From Halioglobus sp. (lineage in GTDB: Bacteria; Pseudomonadota; Gammaproteobacteria; Pseudomonadales; Halieaceae): a DNA stretch of 47,182 nt. The translations under genes were made by a program, and so were the position numbers. Location of the stretch: the NCBI GenBank assembly GCA_020443425.1, contig JAGRIE010000031.1, forward strand, positions 1-47,182, written 5' to 3'. The notes beneath the pieces are model-generated. The model worked only from the letters and a program-made list of their open reading frames with translations, made no database searches and was not told where the DNA came from. How positions within the stretch are numbered: position 1 is the first letter of the stretch; each line of letters opens with the position of its first letter. Of the stretch, positions 25,873 through 35,048 are shown piece by piece.

Positions 25873-26844
25873 ATGCTAAGGGAATGTATTGGGTCTTTGA
25901 TGCGAGTTGCTGCACCTGCGAGGGCCGTGTTAGCACTGACGTTATTCCACTCGGCTACTGTGCAGGCCTATACGTTCTCGACGTGCTCGCCCGGGTTTGA
26001 AGATATCAGTGGTTCTGCTGACGGGCAGTTTCAAAGCGCGGCGGATTGGGGTGGAAGCGCGGACGATGGCCAGGCGAATGTGACCATGCCATTTGCGTTT
26101 ACCCTGTACGAGACAGAGTCATCGAATTTGCGTGTGGGAACCAACGGAGGCATTCTGTTTGGCGTCACCACGGGGTCTCTGGCGTATACCAATGCTGATC
26201 TCCCCACCAGCAACCCTGCACTGGCGATTTTGCCGTTCTGGGATGATTTGAACTTCCAGAGCCTCGTTCCTCCCAACATGGCGCTGTATTACAAAACCGT
26301 CGGTACAGCCCCGAATCGACGCTTTATTCTGCAATGGCACGAGGTGCCTCACTATAACCAGGTGGGAAACGCCACGTTCCAGGCGGTGCTCTATGAAGGC
26401 AGCAATAACATCAATTTTGTTTATGCGGATATAGATTTCGGGAACGCAGCGTTTAACCGAGGCGCATCAGCCACCATTGGCTTGAACAATAATGCGGGCG
26501 AAGCGGACAAATACTCTTTTAATACCGCGATACCGGCGGGCGTCACGGGCGTGTGTTTTGTGCCTCCTGGAGTTGCTGACCTGCAGATCACCAAAACAGC
26601 CAGCCCTGACCCGGTTTCGGCAGGCCAGGATCTCACCTATACGTTAACGGTAACAAACAACGGACCGAATACCGCCACGAATGTTGAGGTATCTGACCCG
26701 CTGCCCGCAGGGGTGACATGGCAATCAACGGCCACAAGCCAGGGGAGTTGTGTCGATCCCGCCCCGAGCGTTGTGGAGTGCCAGCTTGGCAACATCGCCA
26801 ACGGCGCCTCTGCTGTCGTCACTATCGTAGTGGAAGTGAACTGA
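25873..26844 (+). CDS. Secreted protein with nidogen-like N-terminus and the first part of a DUF11 domain
   Basis: The 323-residue product has a signal peptide (LALTLFHSATVQA). A domain with NLRVGTNGGILFG, LAILPFWDDL and FQAVLYEGSNNINFVYADID follows, which resembles nidogen-like/NIDO domains. A DUF11-type beta-sandwich starts at DLQITKTASPDPVSAG and runs to GASAVVTIVVEVN, where the stop comes. A DUF11 domain should go on for about 25 more residues, and those residues appear in the next gene. Start may be 25873 or 25900. The protein is probably a surface or extracellular structural component. Confidence 0.78.
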   Translation: MLRECIGSLMRVAAPARAVLALTLFHSATVQAYTFSTCSPGFEDISGSADGQFQSAADWGGSADDGQANVTMPFAFTLYETESSNLRVGTNGGILFGVTTGSLAYTNADLPTSNPALAILPFWDDLNFQSLVPPNMALYYKTVGTAPNRRFILQWHEVPHYNQVGNATFQAVLYEGSNNINFVYADIDFGNAAFNRGASATIGLNNNAGEADKYSFNTAIPAGVTGVCFVPPGVADLQITKTASPDPVSAGQDLTYTLTVTNNGPNTATNVEVSDPLPAGVTWQSTATSQGSCVDPAPSVVECQLGNIANGASAVVTIVVEVN

Positions 26845-26855
26845 GGATGAGCGTT

Positions 26856-28793
26856 ATGAATGCGGTAGAGTTCAATGACGCTTCCCGGATCAGGGGTTCA
26901 CACTTGCAGGCGGCAGTAGTGTGTTTTCTGGTTTATGTCGCTTGTGCCGCCCCGCCGGCGCGGGCTATTTCAGTAGCAACTGAAAGTGGGCTGGCTGCCG
27001 GTAGTTACACGATCACCAGCGATGGACAGGTGACGCTTACGATTACGGGTGCCGACGGTGGCAACGCCACAAATAACAGCGCCACCGCAGGGGGCTCTGG
27101 CGCAAGCGCGACCGGTGTATTTGATGTGGTCGCCGGGCAAGTTGTTTACTGGGTGGTGGGCGAAGCAGGTGTAGATGGTGGCAGCGGCGGCGGTGGCGGC
27201 AGTACCGGTGTCTACATCGACAACACCCTGGTATTGGTGGCCGGCGCCGGTGGTGGAGGCGATAACTCTGCCGGCCAAAGTGGCCTGGGTGGCAATGCCG
27301 GCACGAGTGGTCTTGATGGAACGGGTACCCAGCCGGGAAGTGGCGGCGTTGGCGGGGCAGGTGGCGGCGCCGGTGGCGGAGATGACTCTGGCGGTGGCGG
27401 CGGCATAAATTCTGCCGGTGGCAGTGGTCAACCGGGCAACGGTGGCGGCCAGGCAGATGCCACGGTGCCTCTGAGTATTGCATCGGGCGGTATCGCGGTT
27501 GGATATACCGGTACCCAAGGCAATGGCGGTGCGGGATTTTCCGGCGGCGGTGCGGCTGACCCGACCGATTTCAGCGGTGGCGGTGGTGGCTATTCTGGTG
27601 GCGGCGGGGCAGGCTCAGTTGGCCGCGCCGGTGGCGGTGGCTCGTTTCACAATACGGCAGCCCCCGGCTGGGTTTCCAGTAGTACTACCAGCGGCACTTC
27701 TGGCGCAGGCACGAACGCTGACGGCACGTTGTCAATGGACTTCGAATGTCCTGCCAACCATATCCTGAACCGCGCTGTCGTCTCCAGTTCAGTCGAGGAC
27801 CCTGATGCGGGGAACAATAGCTTTATTGCCTGCACCGAGGTGGCCTCGTCTGATTTTGGTGATGCTCCGGCGAGCTATAACGTGGCCCAGCATTTGATCG
27901 TGGCTGGCGCGCCTTATATTGGCGCACTGGCCGGCGACGCAGAAGCGGGTATGCAATCAAACGCAGATGCCAGTGGCGATAATATCAATAATCTGGATGA
28001 TGAAGACGGCGTCACCTTCAGTTCCCCGGCGGGGGGTGGTGATGATATTCGAGCGACTGTCACCGTGGCAAACCCGTCAGGTATTGCCGTAACACTGTGT
28101 GGCTGGATGGACGTGAACGTTAACGGCAGCTTCAGCGACCCTGGTGAAATACAGTGCAATACTGCAATTAACCCCAGCACGACGTTCAGCTGGATAGTGG
28201 GCAACACAACAGCCCAGGATTATTACACCCGGTTTCGGGTGTGTACTATTGCTGCGGACTGTAATGTGCCATCAAGTGTCGCCAATGATGGCGAGGTGGA
28301 GGACTATCGAATCACCTACAATCCTACGGCCGTAACCATAGGTTCTGTCGATTTGAAGGCGATCGCCGCTAGTGAATTTTTAGACAATCTGGGCGTTGAC
28401 CAGGCCGATACAGCATCGCTGCTGGCGCTGTTGGAGGGATGGGACCCTGTGGCAGCCGCAAATCTGGCTGGCGCAGAGCGCAACGACGTTCTCTATGCAC
28501 TGCGCAATTTCCTGGACCCTGACGGGGATGGGCAGGTCGCGGTACTGGCGTGGGATACGCTGGAAGAGCGCGGCACCATCGGGTTCTTCGCGGAACGTCA
28601 ACACGATGGCAGTGCCTGGGTGCTCATTAATAACCGCATGTTGCCCGGTTTGATCACTGCGCCCATGGGCGGCGAATATCGCCTGGCCGACCCGGGCGCT
28701 CGCCCCGGTAGTATCTACCACTATCGGTTGATTGAGCAGGATGCTCGAGGCTTTACCCGCACCTATGGCCCGTTTACGGTGGAGATGCAGTGA
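26856..28793 (+). CDS. Secreted glycine-rich protein with DUF11 tail and GEVED domain
   Basis: The 645-residue product starts at ATG 26856, with GAGG nine bases upstream that overlaps the stop of the previous gene. It has a signal peptide ending PPARA, then a very glycine-rich region (about residues 60-290) of GGSGGGGGS and GGAGGGAGG type. After that come HILNRAVVSSSVEDPDAGNN, which is the missing end of a DUF11 domain, a GEVED domain (SDFGDAPASYNVA to ANDGEVEDYRI), and a C-terminal module with TLEERGTIGFFAERQ and YHYRLIEQDARG found in large exported bacterial proteins. It is probably extracellular or surface bound. The role is unknown. Confidence 0.8.
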   Translation: MNAVEFNDASRIRGSHLQAAVVCFLVYVACAAPPARAISVATESGLAAGSYTITSDGQVTLTITGADGGNATNNSATAGGSGASATGVFDVVAGQVVYWVVGEAGVDGGSGGGGGSTGVYIDNTLVLVAGAGGGGDNSAGQSGLGGNAGTSGLDGTGTQPGSGGVGGAGGGAGGGDDSGGGGGINSAGGSGQPGNGGGQADATVPLSIASGGIAVGYTGTQGNGGAGFSGGGAADPTDFSGGGGGYSGGGGAGSVGRAGGGGSFHNTAAPGWVSSSTTSGTSGAGTNADGTLSMDFECPANHILNRAVVSSSVEDPDAGNNSFIACTEVASSDFGDAPASYNVAQHLIVAGAPYIGALAGDAEAGMQSNADASGDNINNLDDEDGVTFSSPAGGGDDIRATVTVANPSGIAVTLCGWMDVNVNGSFSDPGEIQCNTAINPSTTFSWIVGNTTAQDYYTRFRVCTIAADCNVPSSVANDGEVEDYRITYNPTAVTIGSVDLKAIAASEFLDNLGVDQADTASLLALLEGWDPVAAANLAGAERNDVLYALRNFLDPDGDGQVAVLAWDTLEERGTIGFFAERQHDGSAWVLINNRMLPGLITAPMGGEYRLADPGARPGSIYHYRLIEQDARGFTRTYGPFTVEMQ

Positions 28794-29014
28794 TGGTTTT
28801 CAGGCTTTTGACAAGCTAGGTCATTGAGGTCAGGTAGCGGTGGCCTGAGGCCTCAAGACACCGCGACGTCGAGGACCTCTTGGCAGTCATCTAGCCAGGG
28901 CAGAACAGTATCGGAATCTTAGGGCAGCTGCGTTTACGAAATGGAAAAGGGCAGTCGCTTGATTCGCAACGCCCGTTTATCGAGGTCTCGAAAAGTGAGT
29001 TTGCCGATACCGCC

Positions 29015-30022
29015 TTAAATGTTCGGGTTCGAACTGATCAGGGCCAGTTCTTTGCCCGTGGTGTGTTCCATAATCGGCGCATCCGTGACCATCAGTGTGG
29101 TGCCGGCTTCCAACAGCGGAAGTAGCAAGCTCTGGAAATCCTGTGGCATGACGATCCGCTGGGCCACCTCCGGATCAGGCAATGTGTCGGTCTCATCCAT
29201 GTGCCCAACCATCCCGACGCTTATCCACTGCGGTTGCGCATTGGCCGCTTGAGTGGCCATGAACACATGCGTACCGATCGGTTTATCCGGATCTTCAAAT
29301 AGTACTTTTGCACGACCGATTTCTATGCCGTTTCGAAGTACAACCACTCTGCCATCGTACCGGCTCATCACGATTGATACAGGCCCATAGCTTGATTTTT
29401 GTGGCTCCCAACGAAAGGGTTGGTCGGCAAACAAAGCTGTGTGTTCCGCCAACTGCCCCTTGTCCGTCAGTGGCGATAGGAAGGCCGGGTGATCTACGCG
29501 GTCTGGCTGCGTTTTCTGGTCGGCAATGACGACTGTCATACCGAGCGGTGCAGCTTCAAACAACAAACGAGCAAACTCAGAGGGAAGGTGCACGCAGCCG
29601 TGTGATTCCGGATAGCCTGGTACACCCCCCGCATGCAGCGCTACTCCATCGTTGGTGATCCGCTCTGTATAGGGCATCGGCGCGTTGTTATAGAGACTGG
29701 AGTGATGATTCATGTCTTTGAGTTTGGTGGTAAACACGCCGGTCGGCGTTTCGTGGCCGGCCTTTCCGGTGCTGACGGTGGAAGCGCCGATCAAGACACC
29801 ATTGCGGTAGGTGTACGCGCGCTGTTCATCAAGGCTCACCAAAACTGCAATAGGGCCGGAGGGCGCTATCTCAGGGGCCCATGTGAACTCGCCATTCTTG
29901 AGGCTATCAGAGGGTGTCTCGAACGGGACGGGTGCTTCTGCGCCCCAGAACGGCATAGCGGCGGCCACAGCCAGCGATAAGCAGCATAAACCAGCGATGA
30001 GTGATAATTTACTGATTTTCAT
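29015..30022 (-). CDS. L,D-transpeptidase (YkuD family)
   Basis: The 335-residue exported enzyme has a signal sequence and a YkuD catalytic domain. Its conserved motif is H130-AGG...ESHGC, with the catalytic C143 in SHGCVHL. YkuD enzymes form 3-3 peptidoglycan cross-links or attach lipoprotein to peptidoglycan. A second domain of about 130 residues (PVSIVMSRYDGRVVVLRN and onward) looks like a degenerate repeat of the same fold without the cysteine. The start has AAGGAATTG upstream, though spaced far. It is transcribed away from the radical SAM gene. Confidence 0.87.
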   Translation of the reverse strand: MKISKLSLIAGLCCLSLAVAAAMPFWGAEAPVPFETPSDSLKNGEFTWAPEIAPSGPIAVLVSLDEQRAYTYRNGVLIGASTVSTGKAGHETPTGVFTTKLKDMNHHSSLYNNAPMPYTERITNDGVALHAGGVPGYPESHGCVHLPSEFARLLFEAAPLGMTVVIADQKTQPDRVDHPAFLSPLTDKGQLAEHTALFADQPFRWEPQKSSYGPVSIVMSRYDGRVVVLRNGIEIGRAKVLFEDPDKPIGTHVFMATQAANAQPQWISVGMVGHMDETDTLPDPEVAQRIVMPQDFQSLLLPLLEAGTTLMVTDAPIMEHTTGKELALISSNPNI

Positions 30023-30506
30023 AATCTACACAATTCCTTATGTCAGTGGGTAAACTGCGGGGGTCAATGGCTGAATGCCGCGCTCTGGGACAAACAAGTA
30101 ATAAGCTTCATGCAGCGGTAATCTGTTGTCCAGATATTTCTGGGATGCTGACAAGGGAGCTGGCAGGTTAAGTCGCTGAAATTGACAGTCAGGGTAAATG
30201 GGACGCCGGGCAACTACAGCAGGAGTTGAGGGGCGGGCAGCCGGGGCGTGAATAGCATCCCGGCGCAATGCGTATCTCGGTATTGGTAGGGACTTCGGTT
30301 GACTGCATATCCCGAGCGAATAACCGCAATAGCGCTCTTTAGTTAAGCGCCAGAATGTTTTGAAGTTCTCAGTAACCTTACTTTGTGGGGATGGTCTGGC
30401 ATAGGGGGGTAAGGCCAGGCGGAGTTGGGGTGTTTCAATTGTTGAAATCGTGATGAGGCCCCGCAATTCGGACCGTCCAGAGCAGATTTTATGCTAGGAT
30501 TATTCG
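30023..30506. other. 484-bp intergenic region before the radical SAM gene
   Basis: Divergent region between the L,D-transpeptidase gene and the radical SAM gene. A 142-residue minus-strand open frame has no recognisable family, no signal and unusual composition, so I do not call it. A 14-residue plus-strand frame at 30453-30497 is too short to support a precursor peptide. Confidence 0.4.
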
Positions 30507-30509
30507 TTG

Positions 30510-33116
30510 ATGGAGCGTGGGGATTATAACTCTATGATAAATTGGCCCGCTATGCTGATCTCGACAACGGATCATGGGACGCAGCTGTACTCGTTAATGA
30601 TTGCACCCCCTTGGGAGAGGCTTGAAAGCCAAACCTATCACCTGGGGAAAAATGATCTGAAATTTCTTCTGAGCCTAAGGTCAGGAACACGGTGTGACGA
30701 TGTTCCCGCTCAAGAGCAGCGAAATTTGCTCGATGTCCTGGCTCGTTTTGGGTTGAGCCAGATAAATGATGGCGCTTATGTGCATGCTGTTGTGGAGCCG
30801 GACAGCCATGGTATTGCTACCCCGGCAATTGATGACAACCAGAGGTACTCGATACGATGGCCGATCGTTTGGGAGGTCACGCCGCAAGGGTTCGTCTGCC
30901 GGGATCATGACGGGGATGCCGGGCGCGTTGTATCTGCTCAGGCGTTAAGTCTGGCAGAGAGGTTTATCAACCCGACTTCTGTAGCAATGCTTGACTCTGA
31001 TCAGGACATTGATGAAACCAGTCTGGTTCTGAAAGCCGGCATCGCCGAATTGGCTGCGGCGGGGCTATTGGAGCCGGTCGTTGCTCATGAGTCGAACCAA
31101 GGCTCAGCTGAAGTCGGCTCATCGAAGCCGACATTCCTTATGTACCATGCACGGTATGCGCAGCGAATGGAGGAGTTGAGAAAGATTTATAAAAGCAGCC
31201 AGCCGGTTGGGTCAAAAAAAATCCATATCAATCTTGTCTTGACCAACTGGTGGACTCCTCCGTTAGCTCTCGGAATGATCATGTCGCATGCGCGAGTTTG
31301 GAATGAGGGTAAGTTAGGTGAGTCCTACGAGCTGTTTCCCAGGTGGGTCGCACCCTATGAGAATGTGGCCAGGTTCAGCGGGGACCCATCGGTATTCCTG
31401 TTTTCCGATTATATTTGGTCACACGATATAAATCTTGAGCTCAGTCGACGTATAAAATCGACCTATCCGAATGCCGTTATCATACATGGCGGGCCAGATT
31501 GTCCCACCTATCGTGACGACACTGAGCGTTATTTTTCAGACCACCCTTATGTCGATATTGCCGTAAGAGGAGAAGGTGAGGAGACGATTTGCGAGATCCT
31601 TGATGCTCTTGCGCCTGGCCTTCTGGCTGAAAAAATTGACTTGAGCGTCCTGCAGTCTGTCCTGGGCCTGAGCTATCGATCTCGCGATGGCAATATTGTC
31701 CTGACAGCCCAGCGACCCCGGGTGACCGATTTGAACGTCATCCCGTCACCATTCCTTGACGGAACTTTTGACGTATTTGAGAGTGGCGATGAAATTCATA
31801 TGCTTGTTGTTGAAACCAATCGCGGATGTCCGTATGGATGCACGTTTTGTGACTGGGGATCGGCCACTAATAGCAAAATAAGGCAGTTTGATCTGGAAAG
31901 GATTTTTGCCGAGCTTGAGTGGTCCGCAAAAAATAAAGTTCAGCAAATCTTTATAGCAGATGCAAACTTTGGGGCATTCGCTCGGGATGTTGAAATTTCC
32001 CGACACATGGCAAAGCTGAAAAAGCAGTATGGATATCCGCAGCGATTCATTACAAATTATGCAAAAAACTCAGTTAAGTATCTGCGACCGATCGTGGAAA
32101 TCATATCCTCCGCAGGAATACTAACCGAGGGTTTGCTGTCTCTGCAGTCGATGGATTCGAATACGCTCAGCGCGATTCGGCGCTCTAACATCAAGACGGA
32201 GAAATATGATGAGCTTGCGGCAGAGTTTCGTGCGAATAAACTACCGTTGTTTGTCGACCTGATGATGGGTCTACCTGGGCAGACGGCCAAATCACTTCAT
32301 AACGATTTGCAATTATGTGTAGATAAGGAAGTGCTGGCAAAGTGTCACGGTACTGAGCTCCTGGTGAACAGCCCCATGAATGACCCTGTGTACCGCAAGG
32401 AGTATGCCATCGAGGCTTCACGACCGCCCGGCCCAGAGGCGGTAGAAGTTGGGGCGCTGGTAAAACCCCGGGAAGCGTCTTTGGTCATCAGTTCTTCCAG
32501 TTTTTCCAGAGAGGACTACCATGACATGCATCGTATGCGGCGGACCTATTTGTTGTGTGAAAATCTGGGTGTCCTGAGGTATTTGGCTCGTTATGTACGA
32601 TCCAGAATCGGCATGCCTGAGGTTGATTTTTATGAGAGCTGGCGCAGAACCGTTCAGGAGGATCCATGGTCGTGGCCCGTATCCAGTATGACGTCCAGTA
32701 TTGTCCCCTCCGCTATGGTACCTCCTGTCAGTTGGGCCAATCTTATGGCGGAGATGAAGCGGTTTTGCTTGGAAAATCTAGCACTTGAACCCGGTAGCGA
32801 ACTTGATTGTGCTTTACAAGCCCAGCATGCGGTTTTGCCAACGCCGCGTCGGGCATTTCCTGCAATCGTTCATCTGCCGCACGATTTTGCAGCCTGGCAT
32901 GATGCAGTGCTTGCGCTGAAGCTGGGAGATCATCCGACAGACTGGGAGAGATACGTTCCTCAGTTGGGGACATTTGGCCCGGCTGTACTGGAGGTGCATG
33001 ACCCTACAAATGTATCTAATAAAGCGATGGCCAAAGAATCAGCTATCGCCGCTTATGTCGATTGGGAATTGAAATCAGACATTTCGAGGCCGACGCCTGG
33101 CCATCATCAGATGTAG
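30510..33116 (+). CDS. Cobalamin-type radical SAM protein with N-terminal PqqD-like domains
   Basis: This 868-residue protein has the radical SAM cluster motif C440-x3-C444-x2-C447 (RGCPYGCTFCDWGS). It is preceded by a B12-binding-like domain (about 235-365) with VIIHGGPDCPTY and RGEGEETI. The first 200 residues contain two stretches resembling winged-helix PqqD/RiPP-recognition domains, for example LGKNDLKFLLSLRSG and FINPTSVAMLDSDQD...LAAAGLLEP. The SAM domain continues with IFIADANFGAFARDVEI and ITNYAKN. The reaction may be methylation or another C-C modification of a peptide or lipid, but no substrate is visible. ATG at 30510 or 30534 could be the start. The gene is less GC-rich than its neighbours. 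Confidence 0.8.
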   Translation: MERGDYNSMINWPAMLISTTDHGTQLYSLMIAPPWERLESQTYHLGKNDLKFLLSLRSGTRCDDVPAQEQRNLLDVLARFGLSQINDGAYVHAVVEPDSHGIATPAIDDNQRYSIRWPIVWEVTPQGFVCRDHDGDAGRVVSAQALSLAERFINPTSVAMLDSDQDIDETSLVLKAGIAELAAAGLLEPVVAHESNQGSAEVGSSKPTFLMYHARYAQRMEELRKIYKSSQPVGSKKIHINLVLTNWWTPPLALGMIMSHARVWNEGKLGESYELFPRWVAPYENVARFSGDPSVFLFSDYIWSHDINLELSRRIKSTYPNAVIIHGGPDCPTYRDDTERYFSDHPYVDIAVRGEGEETICEILDALAPGLLAEKIDLSVLQSVLGLSYRSRDGNIVLTAQRPRVTDLNVIPSPFLDGTFDVFESGDEIHMLVVETNRGCPYGCTFCDWGSATNSKIRQFDLERIFAELEWSAKNKVQQIFIADANFGAFARDVEISRHMAKLKKQYGYPQRFITNYAKNSVKYLRPIVEIISSAGILTEGLLSLQSMDSNTLSAIRRSNIKTEKYDELAAEFRANKLPLFVDLMMGLPGQTAKSLHNDLQLCVDKEVLAKCHGTELLVNSPMNDPVYRKEYAIEASRPPGPEAVEVGALVKPREASLVISSSSFSREDYHDMHRMRRTYLLCENLGVLRYLARYVRSRIGMPEVDFYESWRRTVQEDPWSWPVSSMTSSIVPSAMVPPVSWANLMAEMKRFCLENLALEPGSELDCALQAQHAVLPTPRRAFPAIVHLPHDFAAWHDAVLALKLGDHPTDWERYVPQLGTFGPAVLEVHDPTNVSNKAMAKESAIAAYVDWELKSDISRPTPGHHQM

Positions 33117-33519
33117 GCTGTTGTCGCAGGCTGTGCGGTTCAGGACGTGGAGGGTAAGAAGTTTTCCCTGATTGCTGATTGGGCGTGATCGTCGTTCAGG
33201 TATTTCTCGGCCGATTGTTTTTTTCTGGTCCTTACATCATGCTTATTATCTCCACAATCAAAGTGAGCATCTCATGTGCATTCAGTCTTTGGGTCATCAC
33301 AAAACTGCACATGTCGCAGTGGGATGTGGGAAAGTTGGAAGACGTCAGCCTAAGTCGTTTTCACTTCAGTAGTCGAGCGGGAGGTGTCATTTGCGGGGGT
33401 AGCGGTGCATGTCGTGCCAGGGCCAGTCACCTGAAGTGGTGCTATCAGTGTTATAGAATCGGCGCTGCCAGAGCGGCTTTGTCTGGTCCGCCAGGCGTAG
33501 TGACTTCGAGACAGTCTGC
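33117..33519. other. 403-bp region after the radical SAM gene
   Basis: No gene I can support. Two overlapping plus-strand frames have no family signal and no ribosome binding site. The region separates two convergent genes, the radical SAM gene and the TAXI lipoprotein gene. Confidence 0.4.
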
Positions 33520-35046
33520 TCAATCAGGTTTTGGTTGGCGCTCCTTGTCATAGCGCGCATAAAATGCCTCGGCCGCCGGGTGTAGCGGAACAGCCATCCC
33601 CAGACGCATGGTTTCCCGGGATATAAACGCAGCGCGGTAGTATTTTCGGGCCAGCTCATCACCACCCGTCAACAACATCTCAAGCAGCGCTTCCACGGTA
33701 TCATCCGCGACCTGGCGGTGTGTCATCAGAGCTGCCGAGAGACCGAGTGTGGTAAAGGGCTCAGCTTGGCCCGGGTATGTTTTGGCCGGCACAGTAAGGG
33801 AGTAGTAAACAAGGTCTCTTTCAGCCAGTTGCGTAAATAGTTGGGGGGGCATGGACACGAAGTAAAGATCATTCCGGTGCGAGGCCATGGCCTGGATAGA
33901 CGGGGCCGGTACAGCTTCAGTCAAAAACAGGGCATCCACCTCGCCGTTCTCCAGTTGTGCTATACCTCTCGCCAGGCTTATCTCGCGGATCGCGGGCATT
34001 TCATCATCGTTGAGCCGGGCTACAATACCAATTAGCAGAGCATTGACACGGCTTCCCGAGCCGCGCTGGCCGACTGCGACCCTGCGCCCTTTGAGGTCGC
34101 CCAGCCGTGTGATGCCGCTGTTTCTGAGTGTCAGTAGGTGCACTGCTTCTGGCCACAGGCTCGCTACGGCGCGAATCTCCCTGTGGGGGAAATAACCCTC
34201 GCTGACCACCCCGTCGTACAGCAGTTGCGCGACATCGCTTTGGACCAGGCCGAAATCCAACCTGCCTGCTTGCAGGCGACTGGCGTTGGCAACACTGCCC
34301 TCTGAAGCGGCGCTGTACAGCGAGATACCCTGCTGCCTGGCATGCTGACTCAGGGCTTTGCCGAAAGAGTAGTACGTCCCCGGCGCAGGTCCTGAGCCCA
34401 GCGTGATCTTGCCTTCCAGCCGGGCAGTGCGCAGATCGATACTGCCGATGGCAGTGTCCAGTTCTTCTATGATCAGGTTCTGCTCAGCATCAAGCTTGAG
34501 TTCCTGCGTATTCGCCAGCAGGTTGCGGACATCCCGCAGTACAGATTCGGGACTCGGTCCCTGGCTCGGGGGACTCTTTTTCGCATGCTGTTGCGGTAGG
34601 GTTCCCGATTCTCCGCCGATTGGCTTCCAGCCCTCCTCGCCATTAGAGGTATAGGCGAACCTGCCGTGTACGTTCAGCACATCACCGCGCTCATTACCCT
34701 GGGCGCGGAAACCTGTGATACCGGCTTCTGTTGCGCCGATGGCATAAGCGAGAGTACCAAGGTTGAGGCCAACCCATTGGGTCAGACTATAGTCCTGCAG
34801 TAATTCCAGGTCGGCGTCGTAGTAGACATAGACGCCCGAGAGGCCGCTCTCCAGGTCATGGAATGGGGCTGAACCCGTGCGACGAAAGTCCAGAACTGAA
34901 AACAGGTCCTGTTTAAAGTTCGTATCCAGCCGCTCCTGCAACTGCTGCTGCAGTGCCTCCGGAGCAGGCCCTCGCTCACAGCCCAGCAGCAAGAACACCA
35001 GTGCCAGAATGAGGAAACTCTCCCGTATGCGCCACGTAGCGTGCAT
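33520..35046 (-). CDS. TAXI-family solute-binding lipoprotein with an extra N-terminal domain
   Basis: The 508-residue lipoprotein has a lipobox LLLGC (C23). After an uncharacterised N-terminal part of about 190 residues, the segment from KITLGSGPAPGTYYSFGKAL to the end is a TAXI (TRAP-associated extracytoplasmic immunogenic) binding protein. It carries SEGSVANASRLQAGRLDFGLVQSDVA and DLKGRRVAVGQRGSGSRVNA. TAXI proteins normally feed a TRAP permease, and known examples bind glutamate or glutamine. Here no DctQ or DctM gene is present, and the next gene, two bases away, is a GltS symporter. I infer a glutamate-linked binding or sensing unit. Confidence 0.86.
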   Translation of the reverse strand: MHATWRIRESFLILALVFLLLGCERGPAPEALQQQLQERLDTNFKQDLFSVLDFRRTGSAPFHDLESGLSGVYVYYDADLELLQDYSLTQWVGLNLGTLAYAIGATEAGITGFRAQGNERGDVLNVHGRFAYTSNGEEGWKPIGGESGTLPQQHAKKSPPSQGPSPESVLRDVRNLLANTQELKLDAEQNLIIEELDTAIGSIDLRTARLEGKITLGSGPAPGTYYSFGKALSQHARQQGISLYSAASEGSVANASRLQAGRLDFGLVQSDVAQLLYDGVVSEGYFPHREIRAVASLWPEAVHLLTLRNSGITRLGDLKGRRVAVGQRGSGSRVNALLIGIVARLNDDEMPAIREISLARGIAQLENGEVDALFLTEAVPAPSIQAMASHRNDLYFVSMPPQLFTQLAERDLVYYSLTVPAKTYPGQAEPFTTLGLSAALMTHRQVADDTVEALLEMLLTGGDELARKYYRAAFISRETMRLGMAVPLHPAAEAFYARYDKERQPKPD

Positions 35047-35048
35047 CG

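Noticed and set aside
25580-25936. 118-residue minus-strand open frame before the DUF11 gene
   Set aside because: No family signal and it overlaps the start of a well supported gene on the other strand.
26970-27518. Minus-strand frame across the glycine-rich repeats
   Set aside because: It is a low-complexity mirror of GGN codons in the secreted gene on the plus strand.
30038-30466. 142-residue minus-strand open frame upstream of the L,D-transpeptidase gene
   Set aside because: No domain, signal or ribosome binding site; proline- and arginine-rich shadow-like composition.
33179-33553. Plus-strand open frame as a RiPP precursor or small protein behind the radical SAM gene
   Set aside because: It has no ribosome site and no leader-core pattern, and it runs into the antisense of the TAXI gene.
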